Source: an uncultured Coriobacteriaceae bacterium (GTDB lineage: Bacteria > Actinomycetota > Coriobacteriia > Coriobacteriales > UMGS124). From it: 18,716 nucleotides of DNA. Of the stretch, positions 6,547 through 14,397 are shown one piece after another. Position 1 is the first letter of the stretch. Every line of letters begins with the position of its first letter. Under the pieces are notes generated by a model. That model worked only from the letters and a program-made list of their open reading frames with translations. It ran no database searches and had not been told where the DNA came from. The position numbers and the translations under genes were made by a program. The stretch lies in contig USJP01000003.1 in the NCBI GenBank assembly GCA_900555105.1, forward strand, positions 1-18,716, in the 5' to 3' direction.

Positions 6547-9273
6547 ATGAATGATGTTCCCATACCCTCGTTGCCCCTCTTGGGCGACGAGCTTGATGAC
6601 ACAGCCCTCCGCGCGCTCTACGAACGCGAGATGGCAGGCCACGACTTCTCGTACTACAGCCGCGGCGCCTATGCGAGCGGCCTGCACGAGCGCGCGCCGC
6701 AAAGGGTCATCTCGGGCGCGTCGGATTCTTCGATGCAATTCGAGCCCGTCATGCCTGCTGTGTCTGTCGCCGACTCGCGGCCTTCCGCCCGTGGCCACAA
6801 TAGGCGCAGACTCACCTTGATCAAGTCGAGCGCCTCAGCAACCGCGGCGCCGAGCGCGGGTGCCAGCGCGGATGCTACCGCCGGCCCCGCCGACCACAAG
6901 ACCCATCTTACTTTCTCCCGCTCCGGCACCCACAGTGGACAGGCGGCAGCATCCGGCTCCCCTGCGGCAGCCCCGGCCAAGCCTTACAGCAAGGCGCTCG
7001 ACGGCCTACGCGCCATCTGCGCCATCGGAGTCATCTTCTACCACATGAACATGAGCTGGTGCCAGGGCGGCCTTCTGGGCGTCACAATCCTTTTCGTGCT
7101 CTCGGGCTACCTGGCCACCTCGGGCCTGCTCAAGGAATTCGCCAAGAGCGGCACCATCAACGTCATGCGCTACTGGGTGCGCCGCATTTGGCGCCTCATG
7201 CCCACAGTCATCGCTTTCGTGGTCGTAACGTCCCTGCTCATGGCCATATTCAACCATGCCCTGCTGACCAAGATGCGACCAGACATAGTGCCGGGCATCT
7301 TCATGTACATCAACTGGGCAAAGATTTTCTCAAACGAGTCGTACTTCGCTGCCGCCGGCGCGCCCTCGCCGCTCACGCACTTCTGGTCGCTGGCCATCGA
7401 GGCGCAGTTCTACGTGATCTGGCCCCTCGTTTTGCTGGCGGCCCTCAAACTGAAGACCCCGCGCCGCGGAATCCGCATCGGCCTCATCGTGGCCACGCTG
7501 GCATCTGCTGCGCTCATGGCATATCTGTACGTGCCCGGTGAGGACCCGTCGCGTCCCTACTACGGCACCGACACGCGTGCCATGAGCCTGACCATCGGCT
7601 GCTGGCTGGCGTTTGTGCTACCGTTTGACAAAACGGTCCGCATTGATGCACGCATGCTTTCCACTGGCAAGAAAGCCCTGGTCAACGTGGGCGGATGGGT
7701 CTGCACGCTCGCCCTTGTCGCCATGATGCTCTTCACTGAGGGGTACACGTCGTTCTCGTATTACGGCGGCATCCTCGCCTGCTCGGTCATCACCGTGGGT
7801 GCCATCGCCGCCACCGTGCCGCAGGGCACCGTGCTGGCTCGCATCCTTTCCGTCAAGCCGCTCGAGTGGATCGGCAAGCGCTCCTACGCCATCTACCTGT
7901 GGCATTTCCCCATCCTGGAGCTGCTCAATAAGCGCAACTCCACAACGCCCCTGGCCTGGTGGGTCGTCCTGCTCGAGCTTGCGCTCATCTTTGTGGTCGC
8001 CGAGCTCTCGTACCGCTTCATCGAGATGCCCTGGCGCAACGGCGTTCCCAAGCGCAAGCGCCGCGGCAGCAAGGTCGAACGCGCCCAGCTTAAGGCCGCG
8101 GGCAAGGAATACAAAGAAGAGAAGACCACCCCGCTGCAGGACCTCGTCACCTTGGTGAAGCATGCCCCCTTCGTGACGGCGGCGTGTGGCGGCCTGATCG
8201 TCGCAAGCGTCGCGTGCTGCGTCGCTATCCCACCCGTCACCGTCAACGGCGACAACCCCGAGGACAAGGTGCTCACCCAGGCGTCGCTGCGCAGGCCCCT
8301 GGCAGAGGGCACATACGACGTGGTGCTTATCGGCGACTCGGTCTCGCTAGGAGCAAACGCCCAGCTCAATGAGATGTTCCCGCAGGGTCTCATCGACTCG
8401 GCGGGCGGACGCCAGTGGTTCGAGGCGCTCGACACCTACATCGGCTACCGCGACGCGGGCGTAGTGGGCGACACGGTCATCTTTGGCGTGGGCACCAACG
8501 GCCAGCTGCTTGATGACGACATTGACGCGATGATGGCCGAGATTTCGCCCGACAAGCATGTGTGGTTCATCACCGTGCGCGGACCCGCAGCCAACTACCT
8601 GCGTTACAACGAGGCAATTTGGCGCGCTGCCGAGCGATATTCCAACGTGGGCGTCATCGACTGGTACGGCGCAAGTGAGGGCCACGACGACTACGTCAGC
8701 GACGACGGCATTCACCTGAACGGCGAGGGTCGCAACGTCTACGCCAACCTCATCTACACCACCATCGACTACAAGCCCCTGCGCCACGAGGACCCCGTGT
8801 ACCCGGTGACGCTCGTGGGCAGCACCGCCTGCATGGACGCAGCCGAAAGGCTTGCAGCGAACCTGCCGCAGTGGATGATCGACGTGGCCGACGTGCGCGA
8901 CATCGCCGCCACCGCCGAGCGCATCAAGCTGTACAGCGACCAGAAGGTACTTGGCCCCGACGTGGTGGTGAACGTCGGCAACCTCAAGCCTTTTACGGCA
9001 AACGACCTCGAGCCGCTCTACGACGCGCTTGTGGCAGACGGAGACACCACGCGCAGGCTATGGGTCATCAACGGCCGCTCGGCGGGGTCCTGGTGCCAGA
9101 CGAACAACGCCCTGGTCGAACAGTTCTGCGACAAGCACGCAAACGTCCAGCTCATCGACTGGTACGGCGCAAGCGAGGGCCACGACGAGTACCTCACCGA
9201 AGACGGCGACCACCTAACCCAGGAAGGCATCAACGCCTATATCACCTGCATAATGGAGTCGATGGGGGTCTAA
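6547..9273 (+). CDS. AT3-family (OatA-like) acyltransferase with two tandem SGNH domains
   Basis: A 908-residue membrane acyltransferase. Residues 1-145 are hydrophilic, rich in Ala/Ser/Pro and probably cytosolic and disordered. The AT3 domain starts at 'KALDGLRAICAIGVIFYHM' (K149) and includes 'THFWSLAIEAQFYVIWPL' and 'SYAIYLWHFPIL', the conserved AT3 motifs, over about ten membrane segments. A further segment (about 541-563) leads to the extracellular part. That part holds an intact SGNH hydrolase-like domain: GDS at 596-598 (Ser598), GTN at 649-651, and DGIH with D720/H723. A second copy follows, with GST at 758-760, GNL at 811-813 and DGDH at 886-889. Such proteins move acyl groups, often acetyl, across the membrane onto peptidoglycan (OatA) or surface polysaccharide; the acceptor here is unknown. 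ATG 6547 lacks a strong Shine-Dalgarno sequence. The gene appears monocistronic. Confidence 0.92.
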   Translation: MNDVPIPSLPLLGDELDDTALRALYEREMAGHDFSYYSRGAYASGLHERAPQRVISGASDSSMQFEPVMPAVSVADSRPSARGHNRRRLTLIKSSASATAAPSAGASADATAGPADHKTHLTFSRSGTHSGQAAASGSPAAAPAKPYSKALDGLRAICAIGVIFYHMNMSWCQGGLLGVTILFVLSGYLATSGLLKEFAKSGTINVMRYWVRRIWRLMPTVIAFVVVTSLLMAIFNHALLTKMRPDIVPGIFMYINWAKIFSNESYFAAAGAPSPLTHFWSLAIEAQFYVIWPLVLLAALKLKTPRRGIRIGLIVATLASAALMAYLYVPGEDPSRPYYGTDTRAMSLTIGCWLAFVLPFDKTVRIDARMLSTGKKALVNVGGWVCTLALVAMMLFTEGYTSFSYYGGILACSVITVGAIAATVPQGTVLARILSVKPLEWIGKRSYAIYLWHFPILELLNKRNSTTPLAWWVVLLELALIFVVAELSYRFIEMPWRNGVPKRKRRGSKVERAQLKAAGKEYKEEKTTPLQDLVTLVKHAPFVTAACGGLIVASVACCVAIPPVTVNGDNPEDKVLTQASLRRPLAEGTYDVVLIGDSVSLGANAQLNEMFPQGLIDSAGGRQWFEALDTYIGYRDAGVVGDTVIFGVGTNGQLLDDDIDAMMAEISPDKHVWFITVRGPAANYLRYNEAIWRAAERYSNVGVIDWYGASEGHDDYVSDDGIHLNGEGRNVYANLIYTTIDYKPLRHEDPVYPVTLVGSTACMDAAERLAANLPQWMIDVADVRDIAATAERIKLYSDQKVLGPDVVVNVGNLKPFTANDLEPLYDALVADGDTTRRLWVINGRSAGSWCQTNNALVEQFCDKHANVQLIDWYGASEGHDEYLTEDGDHLTQEGINAYITCIMESMGV
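8302..9264 (+). repeat. Intragenic tandem duplication of the SGNH-encoding segment
   Basis: The segment encoding residues about 586-740 and the one encoding about 748-906 are copies. The clearest stretch encodes 'IDWYGASEGHD-Y---DG-HL--EG' in both, and at the DNA level 22 bases are identical (8654-8675 and 9152-9173). Elsewhere the copies have diverged strongly, including both nucleophile and oxyanion-hole motifs, so the duplication is either old or under relaxed constraint outside the C-terminal block. Confidence 0.75.
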
Positions 9274-9476
9274 GGCTGGGTCGGGCATAAGGCGGGGTCG
9301 CACATAGAGCGAAGTCGCACGGCGGCATATTGGGACTTCACGCGCGCCCCTGCCTTCTCGGCTAGCAAGTTTGAGGGGGCACGGGCCCTGTCACGCGCAA
9401 CAAACGGTTGCTTGGCGTGCCTTCCCGCACCGCGCATACTGGGCGCAGCGAACACACCAAGCCGAAAGGAGCCATC

Positions 9477-10301
9477 ATGGCATTCGCCGAGAAGCTCGTT
9501 GCGCTGCGACGCGCACACAACCTTACCCAGGAAGAATTGGCCGCCAAGCTCTACGTCACCCGTCAGGCCGTGAGCCGCTGGGAGCGCGGCGAGGTCACGC
9601 CGGGCATCGACATGCTGAAGCTCATCGCAGCCGTGACCGGCGAGCCGCTCCCCCACCTGCTCGAAATGCCCGAGCACTACTGCGAGAGCTGCGGGATGTA
9701 CCTCACACCCGAGGACTGTGGAACCGACGCCGGGGGCCACAAGACCGACCATTACTGTAAGTGGTGCTATGACCAGGGGCGTTACACTTACGAGACCACC
9801 ATGGAGGCCATGATCGAGGACTGTGCGCCCCGCTTGGCCGAAAACACGGGCATGACCCTCGACGAGGCGGTCTCCCTCATGGGTGCCGTGCTGCCCCAGC
9901 TCGAGCGCTGGCACGCGGTACGCGAAAACGAGGAGCGCTACGGAGCTGAAGCGCGCGAGCGCTATGGCGACGAGGCGGTCGACGCCATGAACGAGAGGCT
10001 CCTGGACATGGACCCCGCAACCTGGAACGACATGAAGAGGCTCGAGGGCGCTATTCTCGAGCGGCTCAAGAGTGCGATGGCCACGGGAGACCCGACCGGC
10101 CCCGAAGCCCGCGGGCTCGTGAGGATGCACCGACACTGGGTGGGCCTCAGCTGGGGCAACGAACCCGAACGCGACGCCTACCTGGGCCTCGTCCACGGCT
10201 ACCTGGCCGACAAGCGCTTCGTCGCCTACTACGACGGGCCTTGCGGCGAGGGTGCGACGGAGTTCCTGGTCAAGGCAGTAGACGAGGCAAGGCTGGCGTA
10301 A
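9477..10301 (+). CDS. XRE HTH / zinc-ribbon / TipAS-domain regulator
   Basis: A 274-residue, three-domain protein. Residues 1-60 are an XRE helix-turn-helix ('LVALRRAHNLTQEELAAKLYVTRQAVSRWERGEVTPGIDMLKLIAAVTGE'). Residues about 66-102 are a zinc ribbon (CESCG, then CKWC; Zn_ribbon_2 type, 'YC.SCGM.L.PED.GT...G.K...YCKWCY..G.YT'). Residues about 105-270 match the TipAS ligand-recognition domain, with 'RLLDMDPATWNDMKRLEGAIL', 'MHRHWV' and the closing 'YLADKRFVAYYDGPCGEGATEFLVKAV'. In TipA and its relatives TipAS binds thiopeptide antibiotics or other hydrophobic ligands and is joined to a MerR domain; here an XRE domain takes that place. ATG 9477 is preceded by AAAGGAG with a 5-base spacer; the frame is open further upstream without a site. 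It is likely a ligand-responsive regulator whose targets are not evident; its gene stands alone between the acyltransferase and a terminator. Confidence 0.9.
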   Translation: MAFAEKLVALRRAHNLTQEELAAKLYVTRQAVSRWERGEVTPGIDMLKLIAAVTGEPLPHLLEMPEHYCESCGMYLTPEDCGTDAGGHKTDHYCKWCYDQGRYTYETTMEAMIEDCAPRLAENTGMTLDEAVSLMGAVLPQLERWHAVRENEERYGAEARERYGDEAVDAMNERLLDMDPATWNDMKRLEGAILERLKSAMATGDPTGPEARGLVRMHRHWVGLSWGNEPERDAYLGLVHGYLADKRFVAYYDGPCGEGATEFLVKAVDEARLA

Positions 10302-10337
10302 GGGCCGCGGCAGCACTCGCACTCACTACACAACAAA

Positions 10338-10378
10338 GGGGGAGGACTCAGCCATTCAGCCTGGTCCTCCCCCATTTT
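10338..10378. terminator. Bidirectional terminator between convergent genes
   Basis: A perfect 10-bp stem (GGGGGAGGAC 10338-10347, GTCCTCCCCC 10364-10373) has a 16-base loop. On the plus side ATTTTCAT follows; on the minus side the stem is followed by TTTGTTGT. It sits between the regulator ending at 10301 and the flavoprotein ending at 10420, which converge. Confidence 0.85.
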
Positions 10379-10419
10379 CATGCTGCTATAACACGCAGGC
10401 CATTATCCGCCAGCTTGTC

Positions 10420-12237
10420 TTACTTGATCTCGGTCTTCTCAGCCGGGAACTCACCGGTGGCGGCAATCGTGCCAGCCAGCCAGCCAAAGGTCATGGCCGT
10501 GGCGTGGCTCACGCCGCCGATAGCGACGGGGTAGTCCTGCAGGATGCGGCCGCCCATGTTGTTACCGGCAGCGAACAGGCCCTCAATGGGCTGGTAGTCG
10601 TAGTCGACGACATTGAGCGTCTCGGGGTCCATCGACAGACCGCCCAGGCATACGAGCATGCCACCGGCGGTAATCTTAGTAGCGTAGAACGGCGGCTGCA
10701 CGATGGGGAACATGCGCTCAGCCGTCTTGCCAAAGTCGGAGTCGACGCCTGCCTCGCACAGCTCGTTGTAGCGCTCGACGCTGGCCACGAGGTTGGCCTT
10801 GGCAGTCTCGTCGAGACCCAGCTTGTCGGCCAGCTCCTCAATGGTGTCCGCGATGGCGTCACAGCTCTGCTCCACCATCTCACGCGTGGCAACAGCGTAC
10901 TTGCCGATGGTCATGCCGTAGCCGTCAAGCGTGGGGTCATCCTCGACGATGTGGTTGACCGAGCCGTGGGCGCAGTTCATCTTGCCAACCTGATCGGCAT
11001 AGTTGTCGTCGAAAATCTGGATGCCGTACTCACCGGGCTGGCGATAGAGCTGCGTGGAGAGCTGCTGACCGGCAACGTCCTCGTTGACAAAACGCTGGCC
11101 GCGGGTGTTTGCCATGAAGAAGGCATCGCAGCCCAGAGCTCCACCCAGCGTGTGGGTCATCGGAGCGTGGGGGCCGTCCTCCATCTTGGCGCCAATCCAC
11201 ATGCCCATCTGCTGGCCCTCACCAACATTGGTGGGGTTGCCGGCGGCGTCCATGTTCATCCACACAGCGGGATACGTGCGACCGCCGCAGTAGTACTTCA
11301 CCATGTTGGAGTTGCTGCCGTAATCGCCGGCGCACATGATGACACCCTTGGCAGCCGTGACCTTGAAGTACGTGCCGTCCACCGTCTGGGCGATGACGCC
11401 GTCGGCACGACCGGTTGTACCGTTGGCGACGCCGTCACGCGTCAGCTGACGAGCCCAGCAGCTGAAACGGAACTCGGCGCCGGCAGCAAGAGCGGCCTGG
11501 TAGTTCTCCTCGAGGATGCCGCCCTGGTCGGGCACAAAGGTGCACGTGGCCTGCGGGTACGTGGGCGAGAACTCCTTCGAGGCGTCAAAGTCCTCGGGCA
11601 CGGGGAAGTGCGTACCCTGGATAGTGATGTCGTCGGGGTTGTAGCTCGTCGCCGTGTTGTCGATAAAGTCGATCGGCTTGGTGGAAGCAGAGAGGAGCCA
11701 GTCAAACGCAGGACCCGAGTACTCAGCCCACTCGTTCCAAATGCGCTCGTCGGGACGGTAGCCCATCTCCTTCATCATCGCGTTGATAGCGGCGCGCGGG
11801 TCGAAATCCATGCCGTTTTCCTGCTGAATCTGGCTGTTGTACACGCCAAACTGGCCAGAACGGTACTGATAGGACTCGGCCTTCTCGATGACAACGACCT
11901 TTGCACCGGCCTCGGCGGCAGCACGTGCAGCGCACAGGCCAGCAACGCCGCAGCCGACAACCACGACGTCGGCATCGACGGTCTCGGAGATCTCGTCATC
12001 GGAGATGGGCTCGGGAGCGGTCAGCCAGCTCGTGTCGGTAGGAGCGGTGCGCATGTCATCGGTCGTAGACGAAGAAAAGCCGCTCTTGCCAGGCTGCTCG
12101 GCCGCACCGTGGCCGCCGTCCTCGGCGGGAGCCGCAGCCTGCTCGGCCAGAGCCGCGCCAGCAATACCCGCCATGGCGGCAACGCCCGCAAGACCAGCGG
12201 AACCCGCGATAAAGTTGCGACGAGAAACTGCAGTCAT
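10420..12237 (-). CDS. Tat-exported FAD-dependent oxidoreductase (fumarate reductase/succinate dehydrogenase flavoprotein-like)
   Basis: A 605-residue protein. The N-terminus 'SRRNFIAGSAGLAGVAAMAGIAGAALA' is a twin-arginine signal, so the folded flavoprotein is exported. After a short Ala/Gly/Ser linker the FAD-binding motif is 'DVVVVGCGVAGLCAARAAAEAGAKVVVIEKA'. The C-terminal FAD contact is 'GLFAAGNNMGGRILQDYPVAIGGVSHATAMTFGWLAG'. It has neither a haem-c domain nor an FMN-binding domain, so electrons must come from a partner. Compared with soluble fumarate reductases (Fcc3/UrdA group), 'GQRFVNEDVAGQQLS' replaces the stretch holding the catalytic arginine, and 'LVCLGGLS' replaces the usual HHTMGG. 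It is therefore probably not a fumarate reductase; the substrate is unknown. Coriobacteriia carry many such paralogues for varied organic acceptors. The start at 12237 has AGAGG upstream; the frame is open to 12345 but the signal peptide fixes the start. It is divergent from the LysR fusion gene, its likely regulator. Confidence 0.9.
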   Translation of the reverse strand: MTAVSRRNFIAGSAGLAGVAAMAGIAGAALAEQAAAPAEDGGHGAAEQPGKSGFSSSTTDDMRTAPTDTSWLTAPEPISDDEISETVDADVVVVGCGVAGLCAARAAAEAGAKVVVIEKAESYQYRSGQFGVYNSQIQQENGMDFDPRAAINAMMKEMGYRPDERIWNEWAEYSGPAFDWLLSASTKPIDFIDNTATSYNPDDITIQGTHFPVPEDFDASKEFSPTYPQATCTFVPDQGGILEENYQAALAAGAEFRFSCWARQLTRDGVANGTTGRADGVIAQTVDGTYFKVTAAKGVIMCAGDYGSNSNMVKYYCGGRTYPAVWMNMDAAGNPTNVGEGQQMGMWIGAKMEDGPHAPMTHTLGGALGCDAFFMANTRGQRFVNEDVAGQQLSTQLYRQPGEYGIQIFDDNYADQVGKMNCAHGSVNHIVEDDPTLDGYGMTIGKYAVATREMVEQSCDAIADTIEELADKLGLDETAKANLVASVERYNELCEAGVDSDFGKTAERMFPIVQPPFYATKITAGGMLVCLGGLSMDPETLNVVDYDYQPIEGLFAAGNNMGGRILQDYPVAIGGVSHATAMTFGWLAGTIAATGEFPAEKTEIK

Positions 12238-12552
12238 ACTAGTCCTCTTTTCTACTTTGCCAGCTATCCCCATTGGGCGCTGGCCCCCTTGCCGCATTGC
12301 CTGCGGCTTGATTTGCATCATGGTCCCGACTAGAGTGACAATCAAATCGAATTCGCTTATCAGTTTATAAGTTTTGCCTTATACTTCCCGATAGACGGCT
12401 TTTGCAACAAGCTGCGATGGGCTTGCGGCAATGGGGTCACACACAGACGCTATAGGTCCGCTCAATGTCATAGGTCAGCTTGATGTGGTAGAGGGGCTGT
12501 GCCGGGATTGCACTACAATCCGCAATTGGCACGCGACAGAAATGGGGGGCAC
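12238..12552. promoter_or_regulatory. Divergent control region between flavoprotein and LysR-fusion genes
   Basis: A 315-bp region with no gene. The dyad CTTAT-N6-ATAAG at 12356-12371 contains a T-N11-A spacing typical of LysR-type binding sites. Two leftward promoters are possible: TTGCAA (12402-12407) with TATAAG (12378-12383), spacer 18; or TTGATT (12340-12345) with CATGAT (12317-12322), spacer 17. With the second promoter, the dyad would be centred near -54, in the range where LysR activators bind. With the first it would cover the start site, as for a repressor. I cannot choose between them. No convincing rightward promoter was found. Confidence 0.45.
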
Positions 12553-14316
12553 GTGGACAGGCGGGTGGAAACGTTCCTGCAAGTTGCAGAAAACGGCAGC
12601 TTCTCCGAGACGGCACGTAAGCTGTTCATCAGCCAGCCTGCCGTGACGCAGCAAATCGCCTCTCTGGGCGATGAACTCGGCGTGCGCCTCTTCGAGCGCG
12701 ACGGTAACCGCATGATGCTCACCACCCCAGGACGCGTGGCCCAGGCGCACTACCAGCGCATGCTCAACGAAGAGCAGGCCCTCAAACGCGAGCTCGCACC
12801 GTGGTCGGCCCGTCGGAGCTTCACCATAGGCTGTCCAAGCGGCATGATTGAATATGACGAAGCACATTACTCCCTAGTTCTGCGCATCGCCATGAAGTGC
12901 TTTCCCGATGCCGACGTATGCTCCATCAAGCTGAGCAACCCCTCACAACACTTCCGCGTACTCGCAAACCACGAGGCAGACGTCATTGTCTCGGGAGTCG
13001 AGAGCACGCAGGAGGAGCATGGCGATGCCATCGAGTACCGAATCCTGCGTGCGATTCGGCATTACGTAGTCTGTCGTCGCGACGACCCCCTTGCAAAACA
13101 ACCGCTTGTTGAGATTGGCCAGCTTGCAGGCCGTGTGGTGTACACCTTCGATAGCGAGGCGTTTCCCAACGCACTGCTACAGGTATTGACTAAATCTGAT
13201 GGCCCGCAGCCGGCACTGCGCCATCAGCAGTCACTGGCAGGTGTGCTCCCGCTCATCCAGGCTGGCAGAGGCATCACTATCTATGCCCAAGATATTCCGC
13301 TGCCCCAGGACCTCGTGCTCGTGCCGCTTAACTTTGCGCCGAACATCCATGTGGGCCTTATATGGTTGAAGGGGTCGCAACCACAGGGGCGTGCCTTCAA
13401 CAGCTTTGTGGATCAAGTCGCCCAAGTATTTCTGCCTGAGCGAAAAGAAGAGAAAACACTGCGGCGCGAGCGGGCAAAACAGGCGCGAGCCAATGTGAGT
13501 GAGGCGGAGCGAGCGCGGCAGAGCGAAGCTGTATGCGAGATGCTGCTCGGGCTGCCCGAAGTTGGAACCGCACGCGTCGCCGCCTGCTACTTGGCGCATG
13601 GAGACGAGCTTGACCTGGGCAGGTTCATGCAGGCCTTCGTTGCGAATGAAAACGGGCTCGACGGGACGACCGATGCCACCACCGACACCGACAGTGCTGC
13701 CCAAACCTCAGGCAGGCCGGGGACACAACACGGTTGTGGCAAGTACGGATCACTTGATGACCGCAGGAAGATTCTGGCCACATCGGATGTGGTACTCCAT
13801 GCCGGGCCCGAAACAGCCAGCATCTCCCAAAGCCCCGCCCGCAGTGTTGCCCTGCCCATCACCCTACGTGGCCCCAGACTGGCATTCGTGCGGGTGGATG
13901 TCGCCGAGCTGGCCAATCTGGAGACTCTTCCCCGCTGTCTGCGCGAGCCTTCGCGCCCTCTCGAGGCAGTGCCCGCCGAGCTTGCGCACCGCGTAATCGA
14001 CCCCGCTGACATCGACGTTGCCATTTTGCCGGGTCTCGCCTTCGACACGCACGGCACGCGCCTGGGCTACGGCGGTGGGTATTACGATGCCTGGCTGGGA
14101 GAGGTTTACGGCCCGGGAGACACAGGTAAATCCGGAAAGCGGAGCGGCAGCGCCCGTCGTTCCACCTCGAAAGCACTCTCTCTCCATCGACCCTTCCTCA
14201 TCGGTGCCTGCTTCGACTGCCAGCTTCTACCACCCGCCGCCACCCTGCCCCGCGAGCCCCACGACATCGCGATGGACGCCGTGGTGACAGCGGGCGGGAT
14301 GCTACAACTTAACTAG
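12553..14316 (+). CDS. LysR-family regulator fused to a 5-formyltetrahydrofolate cyclo-ligase domain
   Basis: A 587-residue protein. Residues 1-60 are a LysR helix-turn-helix ('RRVETFLQVAENGSFSETARKLFISQPAVTQQIASLGDELGVRLFERDGNRMMLT'). Residues about 80-290 are the effector-binding domain. From about residue 298 the protein becomes a 5-formyltetrahydrofolate cyclo-ligase (5,10-methenyl-THF synthetase): 'EKTLRRERAKQARANVSEAERARQS' is the N-terminal ATP-site helix, 'VALPIT', then 'AILPGLAFDTHGTRLGYGGGYYD' (497-512 holds the signature), and 'HDIAMDAVVTAGG' closes the domain. The free-standing enzyme converts 5-formyl-THF and ATP to 5,10-methenyl-THF. The domain has an extra Thr/Asp/Ser-rich insertion of some 55 residues (about 363-431) and a smaller one after GYYD. 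GTG 12553 is the start that fits LysR proteins, with GGGGGG upstream. The single uninterrupted frame and the ~10-residue junction show a true fusion. Divergence from the flavoprotein gene suggests control of it; a folate signal is speculation. Confidence 0.9.
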   Translation: MDRRVETFLQVAENGSFSETARKLFISQPAVTQQIASLGDELGVRLFERDGNRMMLTTPGRVAQAHYQRMLNEEQALKRELAPWSARRSFTIGCPSGMIEYDEAHYSLVLRIAMKCFPDADVCSIKLSNPSQHFRVLANHEADVIVSGVESTQEEHGDAIEYRILRAIRHYVVCRRDDPLAKQPLVEIGQLAGRVVYTFDSEAFPNALLQVLTKSDGPQPALRHQQSLAGVLPLIQAGRGITIYAQDIPLPQDLVLVPLNFAPNIHVGLIWLKGSQPQGRAFNSFVDQVAQVFLPERKEEKTLRRERAKQARANVSEAERARQSEAVCEMLLGLPEVGTARVAACYLAHGDELDLGRFMQAFVANENGLDGTTDATTDTDSAAQTSGRPGTQHGCGKYGSLDDRRKILATSDVVLHAGPETASISQSPARSVALPITLRGPRLAFVRVDVAELANLETLPRCLREPSRPLEAVPAELAHRVIDPADIDVAILPGLAFDTHGTRLGYGGGYYDAWLGEVYGPGDTGKSGKRSGSARRSTSKALSLHRPFLIGACFDCQLLPPAATLPREPHDIAMDAVVTAGGMLQLN

Positions 14317-14358
14317 CCAGCCCTTCCGGCTCCCCGCCCTCGGCCTCGCACACAAAAG

Positions 14359-14390
14359 GGGGCCGCTTCGCAACCGAAACGGCCCCTTCT
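14359..14390. terminator. Bidirectional terminator between LysR fusion and TorD operon
   Basis: GGGGCCG (14359-14365) pairs with CGGCCCC (14380-14386), with an inner TTCG/CGAA extension and a CAAC loop. The plus side is followed by TTCTTCC. The minus side is followed by CTTTTGTG, a better T-tract, so the hairpin can stop both the LysR-fusion transcript and the operon coming from the right. Confidence 0.75.
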
Positions 14391-14397
14391 TCCACTG

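Noticed and set aside
9270-10322. Minus-strand open frame of 350 codons opposite the XRE-ZnR-TipAS gene
   Set aside because: No motif is present and it overlaps a three-domain gene with a good ribosome site on the plus strand.
10420-12237. Annotation as fumarate reductase or urocanate reductase
   Set aside because: The active-site Arg and His segments do not match, and the usual haem or FMN-binding domains are missing.
10504-12333. Long plus-strand open frame of about 600 codons opposite the flavoprotein gene
   Set aside because: It is the antisense shadow of a gene with a Tat signal and FAD motifs. The antisense product has no recognisable domain and its openness follows from the G+C-rich codon use of the real gene.
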